From positions 1 through 11,948 of the forward strand of contig JACPVN010000221.1 of NCBI GenBank assembly GCA_016191715.1: 11,948 nucleotides of DNA, given 5' to 3'. This stretch comes from Ignavibacteriota bacterium (GTDB lineage: Bacteria > Bacteroidota > Ignavibacteria > UBA10030 > SZUA-254). Below are positions 1 to 6,373 of this stretch, one piece after another. Position 1 is the first letter of the stretch; every line of letters begins with the position of its first letter. A program made the position numbers and the translations under genes. The notes under the pieces are model-generated. The model was not told the origin of the DNA and ran no database searches. It was given only the letters and a program-made list of their open reading frames with translations.

Positions 1-162
1 ATTGCGCGCGGCTTTTCCTGTCCCACCATAGACAATCAGTTCGTCCTGCGTCTCTGCAACTTCAGGGTCAAGATTGTTCATTAACATTCTTAATGCGGCT
101 TCCTGTACCCATCCTTTGCAGTTGAGTTGTGTTCCTCGCGGGCTTGTAATAGTTCTGTTCAT
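1..162 (-). CDS. hutU: Urocanate hydratase, N-terminal fragment (partial at window edge)
   Basis: Urocanase catalyses the second step of histidine degradation, hydrating urocanate to 4-imidazolone-5-propionate in the cytoplasm, with tightly bound NAD+. The 54 codons present run uninterrupted from an ATG at 160-162 to base 1. They contain the family's N-terminal signature: a SPRGTQLNCKGW stretch at residues 7-18, then EAALRMLMNNLDPEVAE at 21-37, and the glycine-rich VYGGTGKAARN at 44-54. An in-frame TAA lies 12 codons upstream of the ATG, so the start cannot be much earlier. No clear Shine-Dalgarno sequence is seen; a heptamer repeat tract begins at the base next to the ATG. The remaining roughly 90% of the gene (usual length about 550 residues) lies outside the window. 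Other hut genes are not visible. The identification rests on recognising the conserved N-terminus. Confidence 0.9.
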   Translation of the reverse strand, partial: MNRTITSPRGTQLNCKGWVQEAALRMLMNNLDPEVAETQDELIVYGGTGKAARN

Positions 163-246
163 TGTTTCGTTTTCGGTTCGTGATGGACTGTTGACGGTTT
201 CTTGTTTTTATCTTTGATTTGTTGTCTTTGTACTGAGTACCGACTA
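163..246. repeat. Degenerate heptanucleotide repeat tract 1 (12 units)
   Basis: The spacer between ridA and hutU can be cut into twelve consecutive 7-nt units with no remainder. Neighbouring units resemble each other, for example CTTTGTA at 226, CTGAGTA at 233 and CCGACTA at 240. The tract begins at the base adjoining the hutU start codon, and its last unit ends in CTA, which is the ridA stop codon (TAG) on the minus strand. Similarity is clear in the units from 212 to 246 and weaker from 163 to 211, so the left part is less certain. Confidence 0.55.
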
Positions 247-738
247 CTTTCTTGCTTGATACACGATAGCAGAAATTTCAATCCGCGCATCTCTTGGCAG
301 TGCGGCTACCTGAACAGTTGCGCGTGTCGGATAATTTCCTTCCTGAAAATATTTACTGTACACAGTGTTCATCTTTGCAAAATCGTTGATGTCCTTCAAA
401 TAGACGGTCGTTGAAACGACATCGCCCGAATCGCATCCAGCGCTTTTTAACACGTTCATCAGGTTCGATAACACCTGTTTTGTTTCCGTTTCGATGTCGG
501 CATTTTCAAGTTTTCCTGTTTCCGGATTTATTGCAATCTGACCCGACACAAAAAGAAAATTTCCTACACGTTGGGCAGGGCTGTACGGACCGATTGTCTT
601 CGCATCGGTAATAGCTCTTCGCTCCATCATTGAGGAAAGTTCCTCTCTGACCATCTCGCGAATCTGTTGTTCACTTGGCGCGCATCCAATCAACAACACA
701 CACATCAATAAGGAAGGAAATAATTTGTTTAACGTCAT
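244..738 (-). CDS. RidA-family (YjgF/YER057c/UK114) lipoprotein, putative enamine/imine deaminase
   Basis: RidA proteins hydrolyse reactive 2-aminoacrylate and related enamines/imines and normally act in the cytosol. This 164-residue protein has a full RidA domain (about residues 46-161): IGPYSPAQ at 49-56, FVSGQIAINPETGKL at 63-77, and a C-terminal PTRATVQVAALPRDARIEISAI at 137-158. The substrate-binding Arg corresponds to R139 and the catalytic-region Glu to E154; the Cys two residues after the Arg in E. coli RidA is Thr here. It is extended at the N-terminus by about 45 residues: a hydrophobic signal segment with lipobox LIGC (C19), then a charged helical linker (residues 21-42). This predicts a lipid-anchored, extracytoplasmic RidA, an uncommon arrangement. 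ATG start at 736-738; no obvious Shine-Dalgarno. The stop (TAG) lies in repeat tract 1 and the start abuts tract 2. The fold assignment is firm; the physiological substrate is unknown. Confidence 0.9.
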   Translation of the reverse strand: MTLNKLFPSLLMCVLLIGCAPSEQQIREMVREELSSMMERRAITDAKTIGPYSPAQRVGNFLFVSGQIAINPETGKLENADIETETKQVLSNLMNVLKSAGCDSGDVVSTTVYLKDINDFAKMNTVYSKYFQEGNYPTRATVQVAALPRDARIEISAIVYQARK

Positions 739-740
739 TT

Positions 741-859
741 GTCAATCGTCATTAGTCATTTGAAATTCATTCAGAAATTAGAAATCATAATTCAGCAATC
801 ATAAATCAGCAATCCGAAATCTGTAACCTGCAACCTGAAACCCGTAACCATCAACCTAA
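741..859. repeat. Degenerate heptanucleotide repeat tract 2 (about 17 units)
   Basis: The whole spacer between the adenosine kinase stop and the ridA start is a run of 7-nt units in one register. Units drift gradually: GTCATTA (748) and GTCATTT (755) at one end, AATCATA (783 and again 797), AATCAGC (804), AATCCGA (811), AATCTGT (818), then AACCTGC (825), AACCTGA (832) and AACCCGT (839). From 783 onward almost every unit obeys A-A/T-Y-C-N-N-N. The TGA stop of the kinase (851-853) is inside the tract. This is the clearest of the five tracts. Confidence 0.85.
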
Positions 860-1336
860 CTTATAGCCTATCATCCTCAAAAATTCCTTCCGATGTTTGA
901 TGTCTGCATCCGCTTCGATTCCCCTCGATTTCTCTCCGTCAATCACTCCCAAAATTCCGCGACCCTGTTCCGACTCTGCAATGATAACCTGAACAGGATT
1001 TCCTGTTGCACAAAATATCCCGCACACTTCGGAAACATTTTTCATAGTGTTAAGAATATTTACCGGAAATCCGTTCTCCATAAAAATAAGGAAGGAATGT
1101 CCACACGAAAGGTTATAGGCGTTTGTCTTCGCAAGTGTAATCAATTTCTCATCGTTCCCGGAAAACCGGACAAGACAATGACCCGATGCTTCACAGAACG
1201 CAACGCCGAACTTCATGTTCGGATTTGTCGAGACAATTGCTTCATGAATATCTTCCACCGTTTTAATGAAATGCGATTGCCCGAGAATGAAATTCATATC
1301 GGCAGGTTTTTCAATTTGAATGAGTTTGATGTCCAT
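851..1336 (-). CDS. Adenosine-specific kinase-like protein (PF04008 family)
   Basis: The 161-residue product matches the PF04008 family, whose archaeal members were described as adenosine-specific kinases; in bacteria the role is less well tested. Recognisable stretches, numbered from the chosen start, are FILGQSHFIKTVEDIHEAI at about 16-34, GVAFCEASGHCLVRFSG at 44-60, the CGHSFLIFM segment near 79-87, ICATGNP-type (FCATGNP) at about 108-114, VIIAES and the glycine-rich GRGILGVIDG near 125-135, and a basic end RMIGYKLG. Length and ending are normal for the family. The ATG at 1334-1336 is chosen because AAGGAA (1341-1346) sits 4 nt upstream; a longer frame exists only through a TTG at 1361-1363. 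The stop is TGA, inside repeat tract 2. It is divergent from the response regulator gene at 1495. No partner gene for nucleoside salvage is visible. Confidence 0.82.
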   Translation of the reverse strand: MDIKLIQIEKPADMNFILGQSHFIKTVEDIHEAIVSTNPNMKFGVAFCEASGHCLVRFSGNDEKLITLAKTNAYNLSCGHSFLIFMENGFPVNILNTMKNVSEVCGIFCATGNPVQVIIAESEQGRGILGVIDGEKSRGIEADADIKHRKEFLRMIGYKLG

Positions 1337-1340
1337 TTCG

Positions 1341-1346
1341 TTCCTT
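1341..1346 (-). promoter_or_regulatory. Ribosome binding site deciding the adenosine kinase start
   Basis: AAGGAA on the minus strand, 4 nt before the ATG at 1334-1336. It supports this ATG over the upstream in-frame TTG. Confidence 0.7.
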
Positions 1347-1494
1347 TTTGAATTGATTTTCAATAGTATAAACGTTTGGGGGAAAATTTCGACAAATTAT
1401 TCCGAATATCAAACTTCCGATTGAAAAAAACTTTATTGATACGTTGCATCTTACCTCCCTTTTCCTTACTTTTTGCCTACAGGAAATACAGACT

Positions 1495-1872
1495 ATGTCA
1501 ACGAAACATTCAATATTAGTCGTAGACGACGAAGATGGACTACGAACGCTTATCTCTTCAGAATTAACAAGAATCGGATACGGGGTTGAAACAGCGAACG
1601 ACGGCGACGTCGCCATCGCTCACCTTCGCCGCACTCCGTTCGATGTTGCCATTCTTGATATCAAGATGCCGAAAGTGGACGGCATCGAAGTCTTGAAATT
1701 TATTCACTGTAATTGCCCGGCAACGAAGGCAATCATGCTGACCGGCTTTGCCGACCTTTCGTATGCAATGGAATGTAAACGCTACGGCGCGGTGGATTTT
1801 ATCGGGAAGCCGTTCAGTTTTCAAGACCTGCTTTCCACCATCGAAATGACGTTGAAAGACGAGACGAAGTAA
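1495..1872 (+). CDS. Single-domain response regulator (CheY-like receiver)
   Basis: A 125-residue protein made only of a receiver domain, so it acts through protein contacts rather than DNA binding. Visible landmarks are the acidic pair D11-D12 in LVVDDEDG, the phospho-acceptor D55 in AILDIKMP, the switch Thr T83 in MLTGFAD and the conserved K105 in GKPF. The frame is open upstream to a TTG at 1444, but the ATG at 1495 gives the normal domain start and has AGGAA (1481-1485) 9 nt upstream. It is followed after 43 nt by a PilB/GspE-like ATPase on the same strand, which suggests the receiver controls that ATPase or its machine. No histidine kinase is in the window. Function as a receiver is sure; the partner is inferred from context. 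Confidence 0.93.
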   Translation: MSTKHSILVVDDEDGLRTLISSELTRIGYGVETANDGDVAIAHLRRTPFDVAILDIKMPKVDGIEVLKFIHCNCPATKAIMLTGFADLSYAMECKRYGAVDFIGKPFSFQDLLSTIEMTLKDETK

Positions 1873-1915
1873 TGCGTTGGAACACAGAATATTTATTATC
1901 GAATGAGGAAACACC

Positions 1916-3184
1916 ATGGCTGTTATGAAAACAGAAGAACTAAAAAAAATACCGAGTAAATTTAATCTCGAACAATTCGATGTTGCCGTGTTTGCGAAGG
2001 ATAAAATCCGTGAGATGTTTCGCACCGGAAAACTCCCGACTGCAGATGCAATGGCGGAAGAAGTTATTCTTCGCGCCGTGAAGGAGGGCGCATCCGACAT
2101 TCACTTCGAGCCGACCGACTTTGCTCTCCGCATCCGTCTCGGGTACGAAGGCGTGATGAAAAAACTTGTCTCGCTTCCGAAAGATACGGCGGAAAATCTT
2201 GCAAACGTTCTCAAAGCAAAAGCGGGCTTGAACGCGTTCGAAAAGAAAAAGCCACAGGAAGGACGTTTCACGATAATTCTCGGAAACGTACAACTTGATT
2301 TACGCATCAGTACATTGCCTGCGGTAACGGGCGAACGCATAGCGCTTCGTATTCTTACAAAAGCAAGTCATATCACGAAAATTGAAGAGTTGGGATTTTC
2401 GGAAACAAATCTTGAGCGAATGAAAAAATTGTACAGCCGTCCTTCAGGTTTATTGCTCATTACCGGTCCGGCAGGAAGCGGGAAAACCACAACCGCCTAC
2501 GCTACTGTCAACAAACTCAACACACCTGAAAAAAATATTTTCACCGTCGAAAATCCCATCGAGTTCAAACTTGATTTCGCGACACAGGTTCAGCCAAGTG
2601 CGGATAAGACATTCACAACGGTGGATGCGCTTCGCTCCATTCTTCGTCAATCACCGAATGTTATTTTGGTGGGAGATATTCGTGATGCGGAAACAGGGAA
2701 CCTGACAGCAGAAGCCGCGTTCATCGGAACGATGGTTATCAGCACAATGCTTTCAAGTGATGCTATCGGAACAATCCCCAGATTATTGAATTTCGGAATC
2801 TCCCCCTATTGGCTGGCTTCAAGTTTAGTCGGGATTGCACACCAGCAATTAGTAAGAAAAATTTGTGAAGCATGTAAGGAAGAGTATCAGGCGGGACCGG
2901 ATGAACTTGAACGGTTAGGGACCGGAACATGGGGACAAACACAATATTATCGGGGAAAGGGTTGTGAAGCGTGTAACGGAACCGGCTATCATGAACGGAC
3001 AGCGATACAGGAAATTCTCGTAATCAACGACCAGATGCGGGATCTCATTTATGAACAGGCACCAAGTGTGAAATTGAAAGAAGCCGCATTCAATGCCGGA
3101 TTCGAAGAAATTCGAACAGACGCGAAAGGCAAAGTCACCGACAGCATCACCACAATTGCAGAATTTGTCCGTTCTTTGGGATAA
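1916..3184 (+). CDS. PilB/GspE-like secretion ATPase with degenerate His box
   Basis: Family members are hexameric ATPases that drive type IV pilus assembly or type II secretion from the cytoplasmic face. At 422 residues it lacks the long N-terminal module of typical PilB/GspE. Seen in order: the N2-like domain with ASDIHFEP at 59-66 and LDLRISTLPAVTGER at 127-141; Walker A GPAGSGKTT at 184-192; Asp-box-like FTVENPIEF at 209-217; Walker B ILVGDIRDAET at 250-260; and two CxxC pairs (C317/C320 and C350/C353) forming the expected zinc site. Deviations: the usual GEIRD is GDIRD, RQDPD is RQSPN, and the TGH...STLHTND region is IGT...STMLSSD (270-282), so both conserved histidines are gone. It may be a regulatory or weakly active paralogue. 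The ATG is preceded by GAGGAA 5 nt upstream. Likely co-transcribed with the receiver gene. Confidence 0.88.
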   Translation: MAVMKTEELKKIPSKFNLEQFDVAVFAKDKIREMFRTGKLPTADAMAEEVILRAVKEGASDIHFEPTDFALRIRLGYEGVMKKLVSLPKDTAENLANVLKAKAGLNAFEKKKPQEGRFTIILGNVQLDLRISTLPAVTGERIALRILTKASHITKIEELGFSETNLERMKKLYSRPSGLLLITGPAGSGKTTTAYATVNKLNTPEKNIFTVENPIEFKLDFATQVQPSADKTFTTVDALRSILRQSPNVILVGDIRDAETGNLTAEAAFIGTMVISTMLSSDAIGTIPRLLNFGISPYWLASSLVGIAHQQLVRKICEACKEEYQAGPDELERLGTGTWGQTQYYRGKGCEACNGTGYHERTAIQEILVINDQMRDLIYEQAPSVKLKEAAFNAGFEEIRTDAKGKVTDSITTIAEFVRSLG

Positions 3185-3395
3185 CCGGATGAACGTTCTG
3201 CTGTTTGATACGCCAAAAGAGTTTCGTATCTTATCAGCGGACTCAACTTACGTTGCTTCAGTGTTTAGTGAATTTTCCACTCCCCGGAGCCAAAATCCTC
3301 ACCCGATACAGTAACCAATGTTGAGTATGATTTTTTTCGAGCCATTTGTACTGAAGCACGTGGCATTTTACTTACTTCAAGAAAGGATAATAACT
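3185..3395 (+). other. 211-nt leader/spacer upstream of the cold-shock gene, with a hairpin
   Basis: No convincing gene lies here. A compact inverted repeat is visible: GATACG (3207-3212) pairs with CGTATC (3225-3230) across a 12-nt loop, flanked by GCTG (3200-3203) and CAGC (3235-3238), which can pair beyond a small internal loop. There is no T-run after it, so it is not a standard terminator. A 41-codon frame (3189-3314) begins 4 nt after the ATPase stop but has no recognisable product. Long structured leaders occur on some cold-shock mRNAs, but no cold-box was identified. Confidence 0.35.
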
Positions 3396-3599
3396 ATGGA
3401 ACAAGGGATTGTAAAATTTTATAACGTAACGAAAGGATTTGGATTCATCACAATGCAAAGCGGTGAAGAGATATTTTTCCACAAAAGCAATGTCAAAAGC
3501 GTCGGGTTTCGCGATGTGTTAGTGCAGGGAGATAATGTATCGTTCGAAATAAAGAACGAATCAAAAGGAAAACGCGCATACAACATCAACAGGATTTAA
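3396..3599 (+). CDS. Cold-shock domain protein (CspA family)
   Basis: A 67-residue single cold-shock domain: a five-stranded OB fold that binds single-stranded RNA/DNA and acts as an RNA chaperone or transcription antiterminator. The RNP1 motif is KGFGFI (13-18) and RNP2 is IFFHKS (26-31). VKFYN at 6-10 replaces the usual VKWFN, so the aromatic Trp is absent. The domain continues with V.F.I and ends at the usual length. The ATG at 3396 is selected over the open upstream frame because AAAGGA (3383-3387 region) lies about 8 nt upstream and the domain starts right there. A strong hairpin terminator follows 73 nt after the stop. Cold induction cannot be concluded from sequence; many Csp proteins are constitutive. 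Confidence 0.94.
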   Translation: MEQGIVKFYNVTKGFGFITMQSGEEIFFHKSNVKSVGFRDVLVQGDNVSFEIKNESKGKRAYNINRI

Positions 3600-3672
3600 C
3601 CGGTTATCTTTTCAAATAACTCAATTTCACATCACATAGAAACCTCTGGCAGGTTCTCAGAAATTGAAATTC

Positions 3673-3707
3673 AAAGTCCCGTTTGAGCGATGCTCGAACG
3701 GGACTTT
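3673..3707. terminator. Hairpin terminator between convergent genes
   Basis: A 16-bp stem (AAAGTCCCGTTTGAGC pairing with GCTCGAACGGGACTTT, one G-T pair) closes a 3-nt GAT loop. On the plus strand it is followed by CTGCATTTT, on the minus strand by GAATTTC. It lies between the 3' ends of the plus-strand cold-shock gene and the minus-strand FN3 lipoprotein gene, 7 nt past the latter's stop, and probably serves both. A second, weaker inverted repeat, TCAATTTC (3621-3628) with GAAATTGA (3660-3667), lies just before it. Confidence 0.9.
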
Positions 3708-3714
3708 CTGCATT

Positions 3715-5805
3715 TTAAGGATGCTGATAATAATATTTTAGCACGACTTCACCCGGAGGACCATTCGGCATGGTAAAGTATCCCATATCCGGTCGTTCAA
3801 GCAATGTTCCTTCCACTTCACCAGCTTTAAAGATTACAGAGAAATTTGTGTTGTATTGCCTGAGTGTATAAACGCCGCTTTGTCGCTGCACACCTTTGTT
3901 GTAATAGAAAAAAGAACCGTCAGAGAAAAATCTGTAGCCCATGCTATCCACTCCGTTATTATATTTTGCTTCCCAATACGCGGAATATTTAAACTTTGTG
4001 ATAATCTTATACACTGTCGGGTCAGTAAATCCAACCGAACTGCTTACATCTTCCTGCTGAATAAATTGTCCTGTATCAGAATACAAAACCACCGGCTGGA
4101 ATCCATCCCAGTAACCATTCTTCATCGCATAGGTGTGTCTTCCTGCAGTCAATGCGATTGGCATAAAACTACCTACGGAAACTTCCTGCGGCGCTGTAAG
4201 ATATTGTTCGCCATCAACAACCAACGAGACAATCACATGAGATGAACCGTTGATGAATCTTGTTTCGGTAGAATTTTTTGTCAGCGCTGTAATAGTGTTT
4301 GCATAGTTCGACAATCCTGCAAGATTATATGCTCGAACTCGATAACTGTATCGTGTTGATTGTTGAACTTCATAATCCGTGTACTCTTTTGCATTCACTT
4401 CAGCAATCGCAATTTGCACAAAGTCTTGTGTTCCTGCAGGTGCGCGTTCAATATGAAAACCATCTTCGTTTGCCGAACGGTCTGTCCATGTAAATCGAAC
4501 TTTATCATGAGATAAAGTAACATTATCTACCTGCACCAAGGATGGTGCAGCCGGAACGCCTTGAATTTGTAACGTTGCTCGTGTTATTACATTCGAATAT
4601 TCCGATTGACCATCTGTATTAAATGCTCGTACGCGAAAATTATACGATGTTGATGATGACAATCCCCTCATTTTATAGACAGAATCGTTTGCGTTGACTG
4701 TTGCAACAAGAGAGTAATCGGTAGTTCCGCCCGGACCACGTTCAATATAAAATCCATCTTCATTATCAGAGTTATCTGTCCATTCGAGCCAGATTTGAGT
4801 TGCAGATTTAACTTGCGCTGTAAGACTCGAAGGTCCGACTGGCGCACCGTTCAAACCTGCTGTTATTGCATCAGCCGTATTTGAAAAACCCGACAATCCG
4901 ATATTGTTAAAGGCACGAACACGGTATGTGTAATTTGTTCCGGGTTGAAGATTTTTATCACGATATCGAGTTGTACCACGTTCCGGATTTGCAATAATTG
5001 TAAAAAGTGCTGTTCCCCCCGGCGCCCGCTCGACTCTGAATCCACCTTCGTTGGGTGAATTATCTTTCCACTCTAAACTAATCTGTGTTGCTGATACTGT
5101 TGAAGCGGAAAGATATGATGGAGCAAACGGAGGAATTACGTTCGCACCGGCTGTTACAGTTACAACATCAGTATATCCGGAAGAGCCAATACCATTATAT
5201 GCATACACCCGATATTGATAAGCAGTGCCTGCAATAACATTTTCGTCTTCATAGTTATCAGTATTTTCGGCAACCGTATCAAGCCCGAAATAGCTCGATG
5301 TTCCGACAACTCCTCTTTCAATACGAAATGCATCTTCATTATTCGAATTATCCTGCCATGAAAGATAGACGCGCGTGTTGGAAACCGGAATCGCACGTAA
5401 CGTTAACGGTTGATTGGGTGGTGTCGGCGTGCTTTGCGTCGTTCCAACCGTAATAGATGAAGGAGACGAATTTCCTCCAGAGTTGTATGCAACGATGCGA
5501 TAGGCATAACTCGTCGTAGGATTCAAATCCAAATCGGTGTACGTTGTTACTCCAGCTTCCACCGATGCAATTGGTCTCATAAAACCCAATGAATCAATTG
5601 TCGTCCGTTCCACGCGAAAGCCATCTTCGTTATCCGAGTTATCTTTCCACGTAACTGTGATTTCTGTTGAAGAAAGAGCCGTCGCACGTACATTCGTAGG
5701 GCGAAGAGGAACTTTAATCGGTTCCTCTTCTTCCACACACGAAATGAAAACCATTCCCAGTATCGTGAGTAATATCCATGATAAAAATACAAGAGATTTC
5801 TTCAT
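3715..5805 (-). CDS. Lipoprotein with five fibronectin type III repeats and an uncharacterised C-terminal domain
   Basis: A surface or periplasmic lipoprotein of 696 residues. MKKSLVFLSWILLTILGMVFISC is a lipoprotein signal ending at C23, followed by an acidic EEEE stretch. Five FN3 repeats of about 95 residues follow (approximately 32-124, 129-222, 226-316, 322-412, 418-510). Each carries a W-x-D-N/R-S-x-N-E-x-G/A-F-x-x-E-R motif in its first half and a Y.YRV/FRV.A.N motif in its second. About 185 residues with no recognised domain follow (512-696), rich in Tyr, Phe and Gly and predicted beta. The start at 5803-5805 is preferred because GGAG lies 6 nt upstream and it places the Lys pair at the signal's N-terminus; an ATG four codons earlier (5815-5817) is possible. 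Such FN3 arrays mediate adhesion or act as spacers. No C-terminal sorting signal is evident. Substrate or partner unknown. Confidence 0.87.
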   Translation of the reverse strand: MKKSLVFLSWILLTILGMVFISCVEEEEPIKVPLRPTNVRATALSSTEITVTWKDNSDNEDGFRVERTTIDSLGFMRPIASVEAGVTTYTDLDLNPTTSYAYRIVAYNSGGNSSPSSITVGTTQSTPTPPNQPLTLRAIPVSNTRVYLSWQDNSNNEDAFRIERGVVGTSSYFGLDTVAENTDNYEDENVIAGTAYQYRVYAYNGIGSSGYTDVVTVTAGANVIPPFAPSYLSASTVSATQISLEWKDNSPNEGGFRVERAPGGTALFTIIANPERGTTRYRDKNLQPGTNYTYRVRAFNNIGLSGFSNTADAITAGLNGAPVGPSSLTAQVKSATQIWLEWTDNSDNEDGFYIERGPGGTTDYSLVATVNANDSVYKMRGLSSSTSYNFRVRAFNTDGQSEYSNVITRATLQIQGVPAAPSLVQVDNVTLSHDKVRFTWTDRSANEDGFHIERAPAGTQDFVQIAIAEVNAKEYTDYEVQQSTRYSYRVRAYNLAGLSNYANTITALTKNSTETRFINGSSHVIVSLVVDGEQYLTAPQEVSVGSFMPIALTAGRHTYAMKNGYWDGFQPVVLYSDTGQFIQQEDVSSSVGFTDPTVYKIITKFKYSAYWEAKYNNGVDSMGYRFFSDGSFFYYNKGVQRQSGVYTLRQYNTNFSVIFKAGEVEGTLLERPDMGYFTMPNGPPGEVVLKYYYQHP

Positions 5806-5811
5806 AGTGAA

Positions 5812-5815
5812 CTCC
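5812..5815 (-). promoter_or_regulatory. Ribosome binding site supporting the FN3 lipoprotein start at 5805
   Basis: GGAG on the minus strand, 6 nt upstream of the ATG at 5803-5805. It overlaps the alternative ATG at 5815-5817, which has only a weak GGGAA nearby. Confidence 0.55.
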
Positions 5816-5929
5816 ATTTTCCCAATTCAATAGTAAATATTTCTGTCATTCAGGCAAATAAACTGCCGTCAAGATAGGAAATAACATGGATTAAATCAAT
5901 GTTGAAAATCAAAAAAATCTTTGTTTTGA

Positions 5930-6355
5930 TTACTCATTTTGAATGAGTTCCTGATTTGAAAAGAAAAAGGCAATTTCGATTTTGCCATTCTCAACCGAAT
6001 CAGAACCGTGAACGATATTTTCGCCCTTGTTATCCGCATAGAGTTTCCGGATTGTTCCTTCTGCAGCATCTTTCGGATCTGTTGCGCCTATCAATGTTCT
6101 GTAATCAGCGATAGCATTTTCCTTTTCTAAAGCGATTGGGACGCAAGTCCCCGAACTCATAAATTCAACCAAACTATCGTAAAATGGTCTTCCTTTATGA
6201 ACCGCATAAAAGCCGCCTGCGGCTTCCTTCGTCAGTTTAGTTTTCTTCATACCGAGAATTTTGAATCCGGCTTTTTCTATATGTGCAATTATTTGACCTG
6301 TTAGATTTTTTTTAACACAATCCGGTTTTAATATTGCTAATGTACGTTCTATCAA
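5930..6355 (-). CDS. ndk: Nucleoside diphosphate kinase
   Basis: Transfers the gamma-phosphate of ATP to nucleoside diphosphates through a phosphohistidine, balancing cytoplasmic NTP and dNTP pools. The 141-residue protein has TLAILKPD at 5-12 (active-site Lys K10), the Kpn-loop region, the TDP motif at 92-94, GTIR at 100-103, and the signature NIVHGSDS at 113-120 with catalytic H116. Length is normal. The residue after KPD is Cys where most members have Ala or Gly. The start is TTG (6353-6355): an in-frame TAA lies just upstream, no ATG is available at the right place, and AAAGGA is 8 nt upstream. It lies between the FN3 gene and the rhodanese remnant; heptamer tract 3 is directly upstream of its leader. 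Identification is firm. Confidence 0.95.
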   Translation of the reverse strand: MIERTLAILKPDCVKKNLTGQIIAHIEKAGFKILGMKKTKLTKEAAGGFYAVHKGRPFYDSLVEFMSSGTCVPIALEKENAIADYRTLIGATDPKDAAEGTIRKLYADNKGENIVHGSDSVENGKIEIAFFFSNQELIQNE

Positions 6356-6363
6356 TTTATTAT

Positions 6364-6369
6364 TCCTTT
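6364..6369 (-). promoter_or_regulatory. ndk: Ribosome binding site for the TTG-initiated ndk
   Basis: AAAGGA on the minus strand, 8 nt before the TTG at 6353-6355. It supports TTG as the true initiation codon. Confidence 0.7.
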
Positions 6370-6373
6370 AGTT

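Noticed and set aside
1364..1426. Possible promoters between the divergent kinase and regulator genes (TATACT on the minus strand near 1365-1370; TTGAAA on the plus strand at 1421)
   Set aside because: Partner boxes are poor or at wrong spacing, and the sigma factor consensus of this organism is uncertain.
3189..3314. 41-codon frame starting 4 nt after the ATPase stop
   Set aside because: No convincing ribosome binding site, no recognisable motif, and it overlaps a hairpin in a probable leader; not called as a gene.
3855..4245. Plus-strand frame of 129 codons opposite the FN3 lipoprotein gene
   Set aside because: It is a shadow of a well-supported coding gene on the other strand and has no domain-like sequence.
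5907..5931. AATCAAAA / TTTTGATT inverted repeat after ndk as terminator
   Set aside because: The stem is only 8 bp and A/T-dominated, and it overlaps the ndk stop; too weak to call.
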